The position numbers and the translations under genes are program-made. A stretch of 7,192 bases of DNA from contig JAIDKP010000378.1 in assembly GCA_029051445.1 (NCBI GenBank), positions 1 to 7,192 of the forward strand. Reading direction: 5' to 3'. Every line of letters begins with the position of its first letter. Positions within the stretch are counted from its first letter, which is position 1. This DNA is from Muribaculaceae bacterium (lineage in GTDB: Bacteria; Bacteroidota; Bacteroidia; Bacteroidales; Muribaculaceae). The notes beneath the pieces were generated by a model, which was not told the DNA's origin, ran no database searches, and worked only from the letters and a program-made list of their open reading frames with translations. Below, one piece after another: positions 5,301-7,192 of this stretch.

Positions 5301-7192
5301 TTATCTGCAATTCTGGGTGATGTCGCCTTTTCTTGATCCGGAAAACCCTAACACCGAAGGGGGAGACCTCTATATAAATTTCGGCGAGGTAAGTGAGGAT
5401 ATCCTCAAAGACGGTATGAAAAGCTATGAGAACGGCATAGCCGCCGACGGCTCGGAAGCCTACATTACGGAGACTGTGTGGGGGCGCGTGTCGACACAGC
5501 CGTCGGTGACCTACTCGTTTGACAACGCCACGACTTCGCGCGAGTCGCAGGATGTGGGACTCGACGGTCTTAAAAACGATGAGGAATTTGTGTTTCCGAC
5601 CTACGCGGAGTATGTGGAGGAACTGCGGCGCAGGCTTCCGGCTCATACCATCGCACGGCTCGAGGATGACGAGGCATCGCCCCTGAACGATCCGGCCGGC
5701 GACAACTATCATTTTTTTCTTGGCAGAGACTACGACGAGCAACGCCTGTCGATACTCGAGCGCTACAAACGCTATAACGGTGTCGAAGGAAACTCGCTCG
5801 ATGCCCGCACGGCAGGGGAACCGATGTATCAGTCGGCCCGCAATACTCCGGATGTCGAGGACATAAACCAGGACAACACTCTCAATGAATATGAACGCTA
5901 TTTCCAGTACCGTGTGTCGATAAGACCCGAGGATTTTGTGGTCGGCAAGAATTATATCACCGACAAGCAGACATCGCTTGTGCTTCTGCGAGACGGATCG
6001 ACCGCCGAGGCTGTGTGGTATCAGTTCAAGATCCCTCTCGGCGACTACGAGAAGGCAGTGGGCGGTATCTCGGATTTCACCACGATCAGGTTCATGAGGA
6101 TGTTTATGACCGGATTCCGCAACCCGACGCATCTGCGTTTCGCCACGCTTGAACTTGTGAGGGGCGAGTGGCGTGATTATGATTACAGTCTCGCGGGAAA
6201 AGCCGAGATGCCTGCCGTTGGAGAGCTCGATGTGTCGGTGGTCAATATCGAGGAAAATTCGGGGCGCGAACCGGTGAATTACGTGCTTCCTCCCGAGGTG
6301 TCGCGCATAGTGGATCCGGGACAGGCACAGATCACTCAGCTCAACGAGCAGTCGATGTCGCTTAAAGTCGTAGGGCTTGATGCGGAAGAAACGCGTGCGG
6401 TCTACCGGAATACCATGCTCGATCTGCGCAACTACAACCGGCTGCAGATGTGGGTGCATGCCGAGGCTCTGATCGATGACGTGACAGGTCTTGAAAGCGG
6501 GGATATGAGTCTGGTGTTCAGGCTCGGAAGCGATATCAGGGACAATTACTACGAGTATGAGATACCGCTGTCGCTGACCCTCCCCGGTCACTACAACAAC
6601 AATGTGCCCGGCGACAGGGAAGAGGTGTGGCCGCGTGCCAACTGCCTTGACCTGAAGCTGCAGTCGCTTGTGGATCTGAAGCGTGAGCGTAACCGGGCAC
6701 GCAGTGACAATGGCAGCGATGTTAGCTACAGGACAGTCTATACGCTTCCTGATCCTGACGACGCGAGCCGCCGGATGAGTGTGCGTGGCAATCCTTCGCT
6801 CAGCGACGTGAGGGTGATGCTTATAGGTGTCAGAAACAACTCGTCGATGCCCAAGAGCGGCACAGTGTGGGTGAATGAACTGAAAGTGACTGATTTCAAT
6901 GAAAGCGGAGGGTGGGGAGTCAATGTCAACGCCAATCTTGCGGTGTCGGATATCGCGACCGTGAATTTCTCAGGCCACAGGGAGACTGCGGGATTCGGCA
7001 GTGTGGACCAGAGCATCAATGAGCGTCGCATGGACGATTACGTGCAGTATGGGGTGACGGTGCAGTCGGATCTTGGACGCTTCATGCCGTCGGCGGCTAA
7101 AATCAGTGCGCCGGTATATTACTCGGTGTCGGGAGAGCGCACCACTCCCGAGTACCTGTCTCTTAGACACAACACCGAGCCCACGAGACGGA
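2350..7192 (+). CDS. sprA: SprA/Sov, outer-membrane translocon of the type IX secretion system, C-terminal part missing
   Basis: SprA forms the very large outer-membrane beta barrel through which T9SS cargo leaves the cell, working with partners such as PorV and a plug protein. The frame is open for 1614 codons to the window edge. Family members are about 2300-2500 aa, so roughly a third is missing. Landmarks (numbered from 2350): signal peptide about 1-32; ATFDFDAKNLKLRYEG and NVSMTTGSSLIKGSTALFGV in the first SprA_N-type region; WVTNRSGSYGQSRNVVAF (about 355-368); SDTTGILINYLPVG (542-555); VPRGSVVVTAGG and RKTLLGLDMQYE before residue 730; DDFEESQTGIDLRSPYAW (826 on); FYPSERGPYN (938 on); WGGIMRRM (966 on); INFGEVSEDILKDG (about 1008-1021); DVGLDGL; EDINQDNTLNEYE; RFMRMFMTGF and LELVRGEW (to about 1275). 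All follow SprA family order with no frameshift. The start is uncertain. TTG at 2350 gives a signal peptide with arginines 2 and 11 before the hydrophobic core. ATG at 2395 gives MLWCLAAATGG, which lacks a basic N-region. GTG at 2386 or 2392 is also possible. Six cysteines lie in the mature part (373, 850, 877, 893, 957, 1432). Confidence 0.96.
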   Translation, partial: MRYIHDTSVWRIVAVMLWCLAAATGGARLWGQDVPAVAGDSAVVVSGKVRKTAPDYSDLTGNASPIDLRTPDNIEYVVEYDEKGDMYMVRTRVGGRDVAVPMLLSRKEYERWQERRTIEAYRRTRNQSLRDGADSGNRVSGGGIVYHTGALDRLFGPGGLRLTARGTVQIKTGIKSMKTDNPSLSLQSRRKTYFDFDQRIQANVSARLGERLNFDLNYNTNATFDFDAKNLKLRYEGDEDDIVRSIEAGNVSMTTGSSLIKGSTALFGVKSRMQFGRLTVTALMSQQNSSTKSVSSKRGAQTTEFSIRADNYDQHRHFFLAQYFRDNYDRFAASLPVVGGGIRITRIEVWVTNRSGSYGQSRNVVAFQDLGECSVTASAYWLPDGGEAIPRNGSNNLLSVMADEYAGARYISQTTQVLAPLASHGIRGGIDYEKVESARLLSEGRDYTLNSSLGYISLATALRSDEVLGVAFEYTFQGNVFQVGEFSGDVTDSSRALYVKMLRSTTISTHEPVWRLMMKNVYSLGAYHVERSNFRLQVKYLSDTTGILINYLPVGAISNRTLLQVTGLDRIDSNGKGNPDGMFDYIEGYTVQPDGGRVIFPVAEPFGSNLADAIGDEALAAPYLYRSLYDSTQVVASQNAERNKFYLTGEYQAGSGAEIRLDAVNVPRGSVVVTAGGTRLQENVDYTVDYMMGVVTITNRSIIDSGQKIDVSLENQAMFSTQRKTLLGLDMQYEVNRNLTVGGTLLHFSEKAITEKVTIGDEIVNNTMAGVNLNWKTRFMWLTNWLNKIPTVDATAPSLLSVNAEVARLLPHRRKSGSVQGSSYIDDFEESQTGIDLRSPYAWALSSTPCEQGPGALFKEGSLSNNASYGKNRALICWNYIDRIFTSRNSTLCPSYIKSDLAQLSHPYVREVTSREIFPGRELSYGESSVIQTMNVSFYPSERGPYNVDATDIDQDCNLLYPERRWGGIMRRMENSNFEQTNIGYLQFWVMSPFLDPENPNTEGGDLYINFGEVSEDILKDGMKSYENGIAADGSEAYITETVWGRVSTQPSVTYSFDNATTSRESQDVGLDGLKNDEEFVFPTYAEYVEELRRRLPAHTIARLEDDEASPLNDPAGDNYHFFLGRDYDEQRLSILERYKRYNGVEGNSLDARTAGEPMYQSARNTPDVEDINQDNTLNEYERYFQYRVSIRPEDFVVGKNYITDKQTSLVLLRDGSTAEAVWYQFKIPLGDYEKAVGGISDFTTIRFMRMFMTGFRNPTHLRFATLELVRGEWRDYDYSLAGKAEMPAVGELDVSVVNIEENSGREPVNYVLPPEVSRIVDPGQAQITQLNEQSMSLKVVGLDAEETRAVYRNTMLDLRNYNRLQMWVHAEALIDDVTGLESGDMSLVFRLGSDIRDNYYEYEIPLSLTLPGHYNNNVPGDREEVWPRANCLDLKLQSLVDLKRERNRARSDNGSDVSYRTVYTLPDPDDASRRMSVRGNPSLSDVRVMLIGVRNNSSMPKSGTVWVNELKVTDFNESGGWGVNVNANLAVSDIATVNFSGHRETAGFGSVDQSINERRMDDYVQYGVTVQSDLGRFMPSAAKISAPVYYSVSGERTTPEYLSLRHNTEPTRR

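Noticed and set aside
5275..6591. Second long antisense open frame (438 codons) on the minus strand
   Set aside because: It has the same character as the frame at 3232-5067: complete overlap with conserved SprA sequence, and low-information His/Arg-rich translation.

Overview
The window is moderately GC-rich DNA from a member of the Bacteroidota, most probably the order Bacteroidales (a Muribaculaceae-like gut bacterium is my inference). The main reason is a long, intact but end-truncated reading frame for SprA/Sov, the outer-membrane translocon of the type IX secretion system (T9SS), which is found only in this phylum. The start sites also lack strong Shine-Dalgarno sequences, and one promoter fits the Bacteroidota consensus (TTG, 20 bases, TAnnTTTG).

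Layout. Positions 1-1755 hold three closely spaced genes on the minus strand, read from right to left: a 226-aa exported protein with a basic helical segment and an LPP20-like domain (1755-1075); a 299-aa exported protein with a FlgT-N/LPP20-like domain followed by a DUF4384-type domain (1066-167); and the first 50 codons of a third exported protein (151 to the left edge). Gaps of 8 and 15 bases suggest one operon. The third gene has a run of nine C (nine G on the plus strand) just after its start codon. A change of one base in the run brings a stop codon immediately, so it looks like a possible ON/OFF phase-variation switch.

Positions 1756-2349 form a divergent region of about 590 bases with no convincing gene. 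It is not empty. On the minus strand it has a well-formed Bacteroidota promoter (2108-2138), several hairpins, and a Rho-independent terminator (1814-1853). Together they define a candidate RNA of about 290 nt, either a free-standing small RNA or a leader that attenuates the three-gene operon. I could not assign it to a known RNA family.

From about 2350 to the right edge, the plus strand is one uninterrupted frame of 1614 codons that matches SprA from its signal peptide onward. Roughly the last third of the protein lies beyond the window.

How the parts may work together: SprA forms the channel that passes T9SS cargo proteins across the outer membrane. The divergent operon encodes three envelope proteins with Sec signal peptides, so the locus is devoted to the cell envelope. 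A direct link between the operon and T9SS is not shown by the sequence.
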